Assembly: GCA_021234155.1 (NCBI GenBank)
Contig: JAJEKV010000100.1
Span: 2,950,116-3,014,115 of the forward strand
Reading direction: 5' to 3'
Length of the DNA stretch: 64,000 bases
Source: Isoetes taiwanensis
Lineage: Eukaryota; Streptophyta; Lycopodiopsida; Isoetales; Isoetaceae
Numbering within the stretch: the first letter of the stretch is position 1; the number at the start of each line of letters is the position of its first letter. The translations under genes and the position numbers were made by a program. Below, one piece after another: positions 21,968 through 33,069 of this stretch. The notes below the pieces were generated by a model. That model was not told the origin of the DNA. It saw only the letters and a list, made by a program, of their open reading frames with translations, and did no database searches.

Positions 21968-24900
21968 ATGGAGTCAGTTCCAAGCGATGCAATTCCAGAT
22001 TTGAGCAACAGAGGTTTGACCTTTAAGGAGTTATATAAATCAGAGGAAAGGAATGTTGATGACAATGACATGCGGAGGATGTGGGGTCCAAAGGTAAATG
22101 GCAAGTCTTGTTACAGGTTCAGGTTGTTGAAAGAAAACAAGAAGGAGGAGTTCCTATTGCTATATAAGAAAATACATGATAGAAAGAAGGTTTTAGGAGG
22201 GCAGGTGCCTCAAGCATTGGCAGTAGCATTTCTCTTGCATTGCAATGGTCGTGAAATAAATTGGATTAGTTTCTACAAGCATGCAAAGTCAGCAGCAAAG
22301 AGTAGAGCACTTTCAAACAGTGACTATGACGATGGGCTGAAAAACGAGACAGCAAATGTTGTTTCTCAACAGACATTGTCTCCAATTGCGTCAGTGCTTG
22401 TTGAGAAGCCCTCTTCACAAATCTTTATTAGCTCTAATGTGACATGTAAGACCAAGGTGAATGATGCCAATTATGAAAAAAAGATACCAGGTACTATTTG
22501 ATTCTTGTTTCTTTATTTTGTAGCTAATTTCTTAACCACTGAGGTCATAGCAGCTTCTTATATTCAATTACTATGTTTATCTTTAGCTACATAAATTAAT
22601 TTTTAGCTGTAGCTACATGGAGTTGAAGTAGTTGTTGTATTCATAGTTAGAGGCATGTTGTTGTAAGGTATAATTGCATGTTTTAAGCCAAAGTTGAAGC
22701 TCATAGGTAGAATCATGTAGTTATGAGTTGCAGCTACAAGCTAAAGCTTAGTCACATGTTGTAGTTGATATTTACAACCATTTTGATTATTCGGTCGCGG
22801 TGCGGTGCGGTTGGAAGCTTCGATTGCTTGTTGCGGATGCACCACACCTTACTAGTTACAGTCTCGGTCTTAGCCATAGTGCACCATGCCTTAGTAGTTG
22901 CGGTTTCGATCCGCGGTCATAGTGAGAGAGTGTATCGAGGGAAGTTACTGACTTGCACCTTGTGTCTTCTAGCTCAAGTCACGACTTGCGGCTTGTGTCC
23001 TATAGTTGCGACTTGTGTCATATAGTTGCAGCTTGTGTCCTTTGCCATCGAGATGCTCAAAGCTATAGGCCAAGCTTTTGCGGATCACCATAATGAGCAC
23101 TCAAACTCTTCCGATAGGCTGGTTAATCTTCCAGCCCATTGACTGATGTAATTCAAGTTTATTCACGTCTAAAGCAATAGAGCAAAATGTTAGAGCTTTC
23201 TTTCTTTATACTAGATGGCAAGATGCTTGACCTTTTTTCAATAGAGCAAGATGTTTTGCATGTACTTGCACCTTCATTCCATCAATTGTTTATCTAATTT
23301 AAGATTCTAATTTAATTATCTCTTGTATTTCAGAAATGTCAAGGATATTGAAGGAGTGGATTTCTACTGCAGAACATGATGTCAACAGGCTGACTATTGA
23401 ACTGCAACTGAGCGAGGATAAGTGCAGTGTCATGAAAGAAAATATTAAAGGTCTAGAGGCTAGGGAGGTTCGTGTAGCCAATGACATTAAAAAGTACCAA
23501 GATTTAATCACAAAGCTCTCAAGTGCAGCGAAGGAGGGCGTTGAGGCAGTAATTGACCTACAAAAAAGGGAGCTTGAAGAGTTGCGTCTAGCTTTGAAGC
23601 AAGCTCTCGATGACTTATTAACTGTGGAGATTTCCAGAGATGTCGAGTTGGAGCAGCTAAACAAATTGAGACCCTGCCTTACAAGGCTTTTGGCATCTCG
23701 ATCCAGCATGTGCCAACCTTTTGAATTCGATCCTTGTTTGCCTACCCAAACACCGGTCGTTGTTGATAGTTTGAAGGAAGCTTCGAGCATTAATTTGAGC
23801 GAAGCATGCCCATTTTGTTACAGGTCACTCAAATCGGATGAGATGCTCTTGCCAATCATTATTGTCGAGTGCAGACACACATATCATGTGGCATGTTGCG
23901 TAGCGCATTTCAGGTAGCATCTTCCAATTCCATATGTTTCTGAATGAATTAATCTAACAGCGTTTTGTTTTGCAGTTGCTCTACATTATGTTGTTATATG
24001 AATTGTGGACATACCATGTCAAAATCATGGCTGTCGTTTCTTGGATTAAAGGGGTGCCAGGAGTCGAAGATTAGCATAACGCTAGATTCACATGGTTGGT
24101 TTGTTTTCATTTATTTTCAGCTCACGCTAGGTACTTAATGATTGTTACTTACATATGGAAATAGAGAAATTGACAATGAAAGGTGTTAGCTCCACCCCGG
24201 CATCCGTATCATATCCCAAGGATCATAAACTTATGCCGAGATGTTTGAGCACCTTGACATGCAGCTTGGGAAGGGCGTGATGGACAATATTTCTTACAAA
24301 GAGCAGAAGGACAATAATGGTAACAAAAGTTGTTAATATTTTCTAATGTGCAGGATTTTCAAAAAAATATGACCATGTGTATTTTATTATACATATGCAA
24401 CACAGATAGTCAAGGGCAATCAACAACTGGTATGGAAGTTCACGATAACTGCAAAAACCTGATTTCTGTTGAAGACAATGAACCAAACACTGCAGTCTTG
24501 TTTCCCCAAGGTAATTATATGTAATTTTGCTAGGGTATTCTTTACACGGATCTGTGACAGAAAATGTTTTAAGTTGTTTGACAGGTGGTTTGGTTAAACT
24601 TTAGTGGTAGTGTCCAGTTGCATGGTTAGTTAAACTGTAGTGCTAGGGTCATGTTGCATGGACTGTTACAGGGATGCAAGTGGTTTGACTTACTTACTTT
24701 GTTTATTTATGTTGTTTATTGTCACATCAGATAATAGCACTAATGATGTAGTGTCTAAAGGCCCCCAACCAGAAGCCTCAAATGGGAAAGATGCCAGCGA
24801 CACTGCCTCATCCCCTTTTGGAAAGAAACATGATGTCTGCAAATCCACCTAACAATGAAAAGACTGCTTCTTGTCGATCAAAATTAGCTAACTCCATTGG

Positions 24901-25900
24901 GCCAGGTAGTGTCTTAACTTTGGGATTGTATAGTAATGACACATGATCATAACTGAGATGTAGCGGTTATCTATAGGAGACAATAGGGTAGTTGTTGCAG
25001 GAAAGAATGACAATCTCGGTGAAGTTCGCACTCCATCGCGTAGCCCAATCTTGAAGACAAGGAATGGAACATCTTATCCGTCACAATATGAAGAGTCCAT
25101 TTCACCTGGTAAAATGTTCTCCTATTAGATTGATTTTAAATTTATTTATTTGAATATATGCTGAAATTTACATTCTACTGTAGGAAATACAATAAGTTTA
25201 GCAACCAGAAAAAGTAAACGGGGGGAGGCAAGTGGTAGTCCTTCCATGTCCCCATGTGCTAAAAGGATCAAATCACACAAGAAGCTTCTTATTTTTGAGC
25301 TTGATGGTGTTTTGTTGAAGCTATTTGAGAATACGGAACCATTGCCCAGCTGTGTCATGGATGGTGCAGAACTAAAGCACCTCAATCATACAAAGTTAGC
25401 TGTGTTGCGTCCGAGGGCAAGGGATCTTCTAGATTGGTGTTTGGAGCACTTTGAGATTGCTGTTTGGACAAGATTGAGCAGCACGGCGGCCAATCTTATT
25501 ATTAATCAAATGTTTCAACAAGTCATCCAAAACAAATTACATTTTACTTGGTCTTCGTGAAAGTGCACAAACACATCGTTCAAGATTGATAGAAAGCCTA
25601 TTATGTTGAAGGAGTTGAGCAAGGTATATCAGAATCAAAGGGAGTGTGGAATGAAAAAAAGAATACATTGTTAATAGATGATATCTTTGTACCATGGTTT
25701 CAAAACAAACCGCATTCAATGGTATGTCCCAATACTTACCAACCATCTCGAATAGATGGTGACTTCCTCTACTTAACATTTGAGACCTTGGCTGGAAGGA
25801 TTATTAGAAAATGAAAGTGTGGAAGTCTATCTTGAAAGCAAATCCATTGACCGACTTTTCGGATAAGGTTTCTAAAAGAGCAAAGGGACATTCTCAAGAA
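21968..25900 (+). pseudogene. Decayed gene: coiled coil, RING-H2-like and FCP1-like HAD domain
   Basis: Eight exons can be joined at GT-AG sites: 21968-22490, 23334-23913, 23976-24094, 24165-24319, 24406-24510, 24731-24905, 24977-25108 and 25184 on. All introns but one are phase 1. The N-terminus (WGPKVNGKSCYRFRLLKENK) is unfamiliar. Exon 2 is coiled coil, then CPFC at about 23809 starts a RING-H2-like finger that continues across the intron (ECRHTYHVAC, then CCYMNCGH). A basic stretch (RKSKR, AKRIKSHKK) precedes an FCP1/SCP-like HAD domain at about 25270: LLIFELDGVLLKLF, LRPRARDLLDWCLEHFEIAV, then NTLLIDD in another frame. The DxDx motif reads ELDG, so the nucleophile Asp is Glu. Breaks seen: an indel in exon 4, one extra base in exon 6 (175 instead of 174), TGA at 25557, and frameshifts near 25625 and 25790. 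Confidence 0.7.
22491..23333 (+). other. First intron, with short repeats
   Basis: This 843-base intron lies between GTACTATT and TGTATTTCAG. It contains TAGTTGCAGCTTGTGTCC-like units repeated about four times between 22970 and 23045, and AGCTACA words around 22580-22745. I see no separate gene in it. Confidence 0.55.
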
Positions 25901-27100
25901 ATATCGGTATCATTGACATTGAGTGAGTGGAAGACTATGAAGCTCAAGTATTTTTTGATACGTGTCATTTGTACACGAATTAAATTGTTTTTGTTCAATG
26001 ACTATTTGGCTTTTGCCTTACATTTGTATTTGGCTTTTGCCTCACATTTTTATCAAATGATGGTTTTCAGCAGATTTTTATAGTGCAAATGGTAATGTGC
26101 ATCTCTGCTTCTTCTTAGAACATAATGTGTATTGACATGGAACTGGCCCTGTAAGTCCCTGCATATTCATTGGACACTGCTGGTATTAGAAACTGTACTC
26201 CAAAACCATGTGCAGAAGGAAAGATTGTACAGTATTTACATGGCAACACAAAGCATGTGCATATGAATGAAGCAAAGAAATCCGTTCTCGCATTTTGTAG
26301 ATTGGAAGCAGGAAAACATTAGATCCATATTTGCATCGAAGAGAGAATTGAGGTCCAGGCTGGATACTTAATATCTGAATGCTATCAAATTTAGAAAGAT
26401 CATTCATGCAAGTTGCTAATGGAATTGCTCATATCCAAAGCATACAGCCATTGTTTTCAAGACTTTTTGTAGAGTCCTTGTGAGTAGCAAGCTAAAAGAT
26501 TAAGGCAATTGCTTTCACTAAATTATGCACTAGCATTTTGGTATCTAAACCCTATGCTACAGTAATGACATGGTCGAGGCTTTTTGCATGCAATTAACTT
26601 GCTCTGAATAAGCAGATTCAATAGGTAATGTCATGATGTAGAAGTCTGAAGTAGAAGTTGTGTTTACAAGTGAAGCATTTCTGAACTTGTATTAAAGAAA
26701 TAATCGTGTATTACAGTGGAATGTTTTTTAGATGTTGCATGCTATGTCAAGCATGTATGTGCAAGAATAGCATATCTTTGAGCAAAGATCTTTGAGCAAA
26801 GATCTTTGAGCAAAGATCTTTGAGAATTGTATGGATCGGATCATTAGAATAATAACATCAAAAGGAAAATAGAAGTCAGAATTCAACAGAACTTAAAGAC
26901 TGCTTCCTTTAACAGAACATAAACAATGAACACATATGTAAAACCATATTATATTATATTAGTCAACCTGTTTACAAAAATGCCATAAGGCTTTCACATA
27001 CCAAAAAAAAAACAGTTATATCATGATAAATCCGTCAACATTTTACAGGAACACCCAGTACACATATTCACAACCCTGTTCTGTAGCCGAAAAACTAGCC
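25901..27100. other. AT-rich spacer
   Basis: No gene is supported. The main structure is a short tandem repeat at 26774-26825: three and a half copies of the 14-base unit ATCTTTGAGCAAAG, each overlapping the perfect palindrome CAAAGATCTTTG. Confidence 0.5.
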
Positions 27101-27161
27101 GAAAAACTAAAAAGCATAAGATACTATTCTATACTTTATAGTAGACTGCAGATCACTCTAA

Positions 27162-27416
27162 TCAAGGCATCTTCAACTGAATTTTGAGGCCACCGTCTCC
27201 ATCAACTTCAATCTTCATCTTGAGAAGGCGTTCCTCATGGAGGCAGGAACGATCTATCCAATGCTGCACTTTTTCAGAAATATCAACTCCTTCTGTTTGC
27301 AAAACCATCACCTCGGAACAACTGAACCGAGCTCTTGCACTAAGTTTTTGAAGTTTTTGGGAAGAACCGACGGATTCCTCCATTGGCCTCTTTTCTGTGA
27401 TCTTAATCCGCGCCAT
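27162..27416 (-). CDS. Small basic protein, 84 residues, unknown
   Basis: The ATG at 27416 sits in a good plant context (TAGAGATGGCG) and opens 84 codons beginning MARIKITEKRPMEESVGSSQ and ending GDGGLKIQLKMP. Before it on the minus strand are TATA-like words (GATCTATATAGGATG at about 27500) and a leader without upstream ATG for about 50 bases. The C-terminal part is rich in Glu, Lys and Val and looks folded. I recognise no family. It may be a genuine small gene or a chance frame; no introns are apparent. Neighbours are repeats only. Confidence 0.35.
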   Translation of the reverse strand: MARIKITEKRPMEESVGSSQKLQKLSARARFSCSEVMVLQTEGVDISEKVQHWIDRSCLHEERLLKMKIEVDGDGGLKIQLKMP

Positions 27417-27586
27417 CTCTAGAGCTGTGAAGCAATGCAATCCGACTGTTCGCTATTTATTCAAAATTTTGCATGCAGAAATGAATAGTCATCCTATATA
27501 GATCCTATATCTAGGAACTTATTATCCCATTTAAAAAGGTAGCCTATAATAAAAGCTCGATAGGACCTATATAAGGATAGATCCTT

Positions 27587-27860
27587 AGAATATTCTACTT
27601 TTATTTGTTTTAAGAAAATGTCAAGTTGTCTCATGTCAAGTTGTCTCATGCCATGCCAAGTTGTCTCATGCCATGTCATCATGCCATGTTGTTTCATGCC
27701 ATGTCGTCATGCCATGTCATCATGCCTTGTGGACAAGTACCGGCCATCATGTGCCAAATCAAGTGGCGCGTTTAGAATATTCTACTTTTATTTGTTTTAA
27801 AAAATGTTACATCTCTAAGCCAAGTTGTTTCATGCCATGTCATCATGCCACGTGTGCCAA
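27587..27860 (+). repeat. ATGCCATGTCATC minisatellite and direct repeat
   Basis: Between 27615 and 27730 the words CAAGTTGTCTCATGCC and ATGCCATGTCATC are repeated many times. AGAATATTCTACTTTTATTT occurs at 27587 and again at 27771, so the block sits between direct copies. The composition grades into the satellite that follows. Confidence 0.7.
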
Positions 27861-27863
27861 GTA

Positions 27864-29040
27864 GGTGCCACCTAGGCCTAAGGGTATCAACATGCCACGC
27901 AGCCAAGTGGGTGCCACCTAGGCCTAAGGGTATCAACATAATCTCAAAGTGTTATTACACATAATTACTCCGACTTGCCACCCAGGTGTAAGGAAGTGCC
28001 ACGCGCGCCACGTGGCCAAGTGGGTGCCACCTAGGCCTAAGGGTATCAACATGCCACGTGGTGCCAAGTGGGTGCCACCTAGGCCTAAGGGTATCAACAT
28101 AATCTCAAAGTGTTATTACACATAATTACCCCCGACTTGCCACCTAGGTGTAAGGAAGTGCCACGCAGTGCCACGGTGCCAAGTGGGTGCCACCCAGGCC
28201 TAAGGGTATCAACATGCCACGCGTGTGCCAGGCGGGTGCCACCTAGGCCTAAGGGTATCAACATAATCTCAAAGTGTTATTACACATAATTACTCCGACT
28301 TGCCACCCAGGTGTAAGGAAGTGCCATGTGTGCCACGCAGCCCAAGTGGGTGCCACCTAGGCCTAAGGGTATCAACATGCCACGCAGCCAAGAACCACCC
28401 AGGCCTAAGGGTATCAACATAATCTCAAAGTGTTATTACACATAATTACTCGACTTGCCACCCAGGGTGTAAGGGAAGTGCCACGCAGCCACGCAGCCAA
28501 GTGGGTGCCACCCAGGCCTAAGGGTATCAACATGCCACGCAGCCAAGCGGGTGCCACCTATGCCTAAGGGTATCAACATAATCTCAAAGTGTTATTACAC
28601 ATAATTACTCCGACTTGCCACCCAGGTGTAAGAAGTGCCACGCAGCCACGCGGTGCCAAGTGGGTGCCACCTAGGCCTAAGGGTATCAACATGCCACGGT
28701 GCCAAGTGGGTGCCACCCAGGCCTAAGGGTATCAACATAACTCAAAGTGTTATTACACATAATTACTCCGACTTGCCACCCAGGTGTAAGGAAGTGCCAC
28801 GCGTGCCACGCGGTGCCAAGTGGGTGCCACCTAGGCCTAAGGGTATCAACATGCCACGCGGTGCCAAGTGGGTGCCACCTAGGCCTAAGGGTATCAACAT
28901 AATCTCAAAGTGTTATTACACATAATTACCCCGACTTGCCACCCAGGTGTAAGGAAGTGCCACGTGTGCCACGCGGTGCCAAGTGGGTGCCACTTGTGCC
29001 AAGCGTGCCACGGTGCCAAGTGCCACGCAGCCAAGTGGGT
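27864..29040 (+). repeat. 160-bp satellite array, seven periods
   Basis: ATCTCAAAGTGTTATTACAC recurs at 27941, 28102, 28266, 28422, 28581, 28739 (one base short) and 28902, giving spacings of 156-164 bp. Each period also holds two copies of a roughly 50-bp subunit with GCCAAGTGGGTGCCACC and TAGGCCTAAGGGTATCAACA, and one ACTTGCCACCCAGGTGTAAG. Units differ mainly by small indels in the GCCACGC words. This is a higher-order tandem repeat and not coding. Confidence 0.92.
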
Positions 29041-29264
29041 GTTTAGGATGCAATTTGCTATTTCAGGAAGTGCATTGTTTAGGACTCATAAAATAAATTT
29101 GAATGGTCCTTGAAGAGTGCGCCACTGCACCCTAGTGAACAAGAATATTTCAAAGGCTAACCTTTATGATAGGAAGGTTATTGAAGCAAAAAATTCTCAA
29201 CACACATGAGTTGCTTTTGTTTCAAAAAGAATTTGAAAAAGGCCCATAACAGCTTGAATAGCAT

Positions 29265-29490
29265 TGGTATTTGGTAAGCTCGCGCCTTCAACTTATATTG
29301 AAGTTCCAAATTATATTGAAGTTCGCTATTAGGTAAGCTCGGCAGTTCCAACTTATATTGAAGTTCCAGCTTATATTGAAGTTCTGTGAATCCTCTAACA
29401 ATTTACTCGAGATTTGATGCTCCCTAGCAACCATGTCTGTATGAATTTTGACTAATGGAAATGTTCATGTCTGTATGAATTTTGACTAAT
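29265..29490 (+). repeat. Local direct repeats
   Basis: TTATATTGAAGTTCC-type units occur four times between 29292 and 29385, and the segment GGTAAGCTCG plus CAACTTATATTGAAG is duplicated about 66 bases apart. Further right CATGTCTGTATGAATTTTGA occurs at about 29431 and 29468. Confidence 0.7.
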
Positions 29491-29698
29491 ATCAGAATAA
29501 CAAAATAACAAGCAAATATGAGAACAACAAAAATCTGAGAATTACTAAAATATGAGAACAACAAAGCTGAAATGAAATGAGCTATAGTCATATGTAGATT
29601 CAAAGCTTAGGATTAAGAGTATTTATCCTTGTTTGAGCAAATGAGCAATTATGATAAATGAAAACTGAGAGCAATTCTCAAAGAAACATTTATCCGAG

Positions 29699-32600
29699 TC
29701 AACAGTATGAATCCATTGAGATAGTTGTGACCTGCAACAAGTGAAAGGTATCAATGGAAATGATGTCTAAAATAGTAACCTTACATTCAACTAACATTAC
29801 AAAATGTACCTGCAGGGTGTTAGTCTTCATCATCTGATAATACATCTGGTAGATTGTCCAAGATCTTCTCACTATCAGCCTCTCTGAGTGTGTATACGCC
29901 TTGCCCTTCACACTCGGTGTTTTGCTTGTGGCATGTGCACTTTAATTGCACAAATTTGGGTTGCATAAACTATCGCCTTTGGCTCATTAGAGCATAAAAC
30001 ATAGCTTGTAATGATCTTGGTACCTTTTCAAAATAAGTACCTTCAAGAAGTTCCTCTCCTCTATAAAATGTTTGTCCATTTAACTCAAAGTCTTCCTCCA
30101 CAACATACTTAGTCTTTTGTGCATAGTACCATCCAAAATAGTGCACCCTCTTCATTATCCTTTGAGCTACCACAAAGAACGATCACCTACTATTACGGAT
30201 CACTCAACATGGCTGACCCCTCAAGAGAAAATTGTTCTTTTTTGGATTTATGTAGCTCAAATTCATCAGCTAGAACCTTGCTAGGTTCAATAACTACAAG
30301 CTTCCAATCATCTACATACTTTTGTTCATACATTTACCCCATTGAGCATCAAGGCAATTTGCACAAAAGCATGACAAACACCTTACCCGCAATTGGGTAG
30401 GGCATTCCGGATTAAATGCGCATGAACAGAATGGATGTTTCGTGTGTCCTCCACCGCTCTCGCTGCCCAAAGGTTGTTTCTATTCACTCCCACCACTTCC
30501 CAAAACCATCTTCGCATCGGGCTTCTTGTTCACACTAGATGATGGAGCCACGATGAGAAGCTCTCCCTAGCTATCTTCACTATATCCGCCGCGACGCTCT
30601 ATTTTCAGATCTTGGCCGCCTCTTCATCAATTCCCTCAACCATCTCTTCAATTCTGCAGCTTTTTCCATCATGCTCCCCTTTCCCATGGTTGAACAAAAA
30701 GTTCCACATCATCTCAGATATGTGTGGGCATGTGCATACCTTCCGGACAAAGTAAAAGGTCTTGCTGCCTTTAAACTGAGATGTTGCTCCATCTGAAAAG
30801 ACCCAATGTTTATTTGGATCCATTCCTTGTTGTTGCATAAATTCATAATGCATCATAAATGCATGCTGAACAAACAAAGTATCATGCTTTGTGTCATCCG
30901 ATATATAATAATGGGTATCCTTCATCACATCATTTGATACAGGATCTACAAAGTATGTAATATGCACTAAGATAGTAACTGCTTGCTAGTCCAATATGCA
31001 GATTGACCTGATTTTGTAGTTGGATACTAAAGTTCTCAAAGAAAAATCTACAACCCGACAAAAGAGTACCGGTGGAAGATTTTCCAAAGAACTCCTTAAA
31101 TTGCTTGGCCGCCACTTATGCCCTGAAACTATGCAAAGGAAATTTAGCCAACCTCCGTCAATTAACTTGTGTACTAAAGCTCATGCGGCTCGGTTTCTTT
31201 CAACAAACGCCTTCAAGATTTTCTTTGGCTTTCCCCACTTATCTTTTCCACCTTCTTCATAATCCCAAGATACTAACCAATGATCCTTCAGTTGTTAACT
31301 CTAGTGGACATATGGATAGCCGGGATATACCACAATTAGTGCAAACTCCATCTATGCAATCTTTTTTGTGGAATTCCTGGTTCTCCTCCTTTGCACAAAG
31401 AATAGACTGCCACAACTCTGTAGTTGTCTTATATTTCTTTCTCTTGGCAAAACAAGCTTCTCCCACATCTCCCACATGATGACATACATCACATGTACAG
31501 CTTGCAAGGATTCACATGTTGATTTCTCAATCTATTAAAGCCATCTAAAAGCATTTGCAACCGCACGATGTATGCAACAACAAGAGTAAATTGCTTCAAT
31601 TTCAATACGCACCATGGCTTTAATTTCTCAAAAGCCCTTTGGCGGATCTTCACTGCCGGATATTGCTCTTTGAATTTGAGGAACATTTCTGACTGGATAA
31701 TAACAACAATAGTAATCAGTTTACATGCATGATGTCTTAGGTGCAAAACTAAGACTTCACAATGACTAACTACAACTAGAACTGAATCTATTGCACCTAA
31801 AATACCGGGGTCAGTTTGTGGCATCTACGACTACTACTATTTGGTAAGTCAGAATTATCACCTAACCTCGACTCGCACCGAATCCGCCACCCACCATCGT
31901 CACCTAAAACTGCCAACTAGAACTAACACCTGCAACTTGCAACTGCCACCTGCAACTGTCACCTGCAACTTCAGACTATGACCTGCAACTATCTCTAAAA
32001 CTACGGCCTTTAAGTGCAAGGTAAGTCCATAACATGTCACATCAGAACTCAGAATTTGACCGCAAACCGCAAAATGCATATCGTAACATGGAACTAAAAC
32101 ATAAGTTACTACTATGGTTGGGACTCCAACTTGCAAGTATCTCACAACTACATAGTGCCTAAATCATTTAGGAAAATTAGCAAACACCATTCATCAAACA
32201 CATATATTTGAGTTCAATCTAACCAAATAAAATACATCAAACATGCTACCAAAACTTTGGAAACAAGTAAGCAAAAATAAGGCAATAAACTAACCTGTGT
32301 ATCTTCCGTGATAATGAGTTGCATGCTCCTCTTTAACATTCTTCTCCAACCTTTTATATCTCACGCCTTTTACATTTGGCGAGACCCTTTTATTTATGTC
32401 CCAAAAATTCGACCAACTCAATAATATCATTTCCAATTGAATCGATCCTCTTTGACCTTTTATAAAACACCCATCCAGTTTTATTAGTGACTATCTCCTT
32501 GTGTTTATCCCTTGCAATCGCAATATTTCTTGGATGGATTCCCAAAACTTTTCCCAAACTTCTTTACTAACAATTTCACTGGTGCAACCTTGTCCAATAG

Positions 32601-32950
32601 ACATCGCAAGTACACTCGCTTTTGCAGCCATAGAATCTGCATTTGAGTAGAAGATTTTACCGACTGGATATTTTCTCTAATATTATCAATTAAATGGTTC
32701 TTCACCTCCATATTCCTGAATTGGTCATCAAGAAACTCTGCAACTTCCTTTTGCTTCATGAACTCCTTTAGAACTTCTCTCTTTGCTTCGCTGTCCATTC
32801 GAGAAGTTTTTCTCACAAAGAAGAGTACTAAACTAGCTACAATCTTATTCTTTTGAATTTTACTATGGCTGGTACTAGTAGAACCCTCTTGCATAATAGT
32901 CATCAATTCCTGTTTTCTACGTTTTCTCTGCATTCTTTTTTTCAAAGTTT
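29699..32950 (-). pseudogene. Transposase-like remnant with SDG and HGKG motifs
   Basis: Minus-strand pieces, in order: a basic and coiled N-terminus (32945-32505, ending GNPSKKYCDCKG); FLKFKEQYPAVKIRQRAFEK, LKPW and, one frame over, YSCCCIHRA (31710-31560); ELWQSILCAK and KDCIDGVCTNCG (31475-31330); YYISDDTKHDTLFVQHAFM and HWVFSDGATSQF (30910-30760); MWNFLFNHGKGEHDG (30710-30650); and a C-terminus with YYAQKTKYVVEEDFELNGQT (30120-30050). The order of a CxxCG motif, SDG...SQF and HGKG with DG matches uncharacterised transposon proteins I know mainly from animal genomes; the Asp and Glu positions suggest a DDE-like fold, but that is inference. Several frameshifts and stops separate the pieces. 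Confidence 0.5.
31895..31995 (-). repeat. AGTTGCAGGTG short tandem repeat
   Basis: Read on the minus strand, AGTTGCAGGTG-like words follow one another about six times (plus strand CACCTGCAACT). The tract lies inside the transposase-like remnant, between its N-terminal and middle parts. Confidence 0.65.
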
Positions 32951-33069
32951 CCGCCTCGTTGTTCTCTTTCTTTTCCTTTTGGAATTGTCTGTTGTATCTT
33001 CCATCACTAGATATAATTATCAGAAGAATGGAGAAGTAACAGAGGCTTACCGGTTACCGGCCTAATGTC

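Noticed and set aside
25246-25560. Intact short HAD phosphatase gene
   Set aside because: The frame starts inside an exon, ends at a TGA within the domain, and the rest of the domain continues past it in shifted frames. It is part of the decayed gene.
27864-29040. CRISPR-like direct repeats
   Set aside because: The period is 160 bp and spacers are themselves repeated. The DNA is plant nuclear, so it is a satellite.
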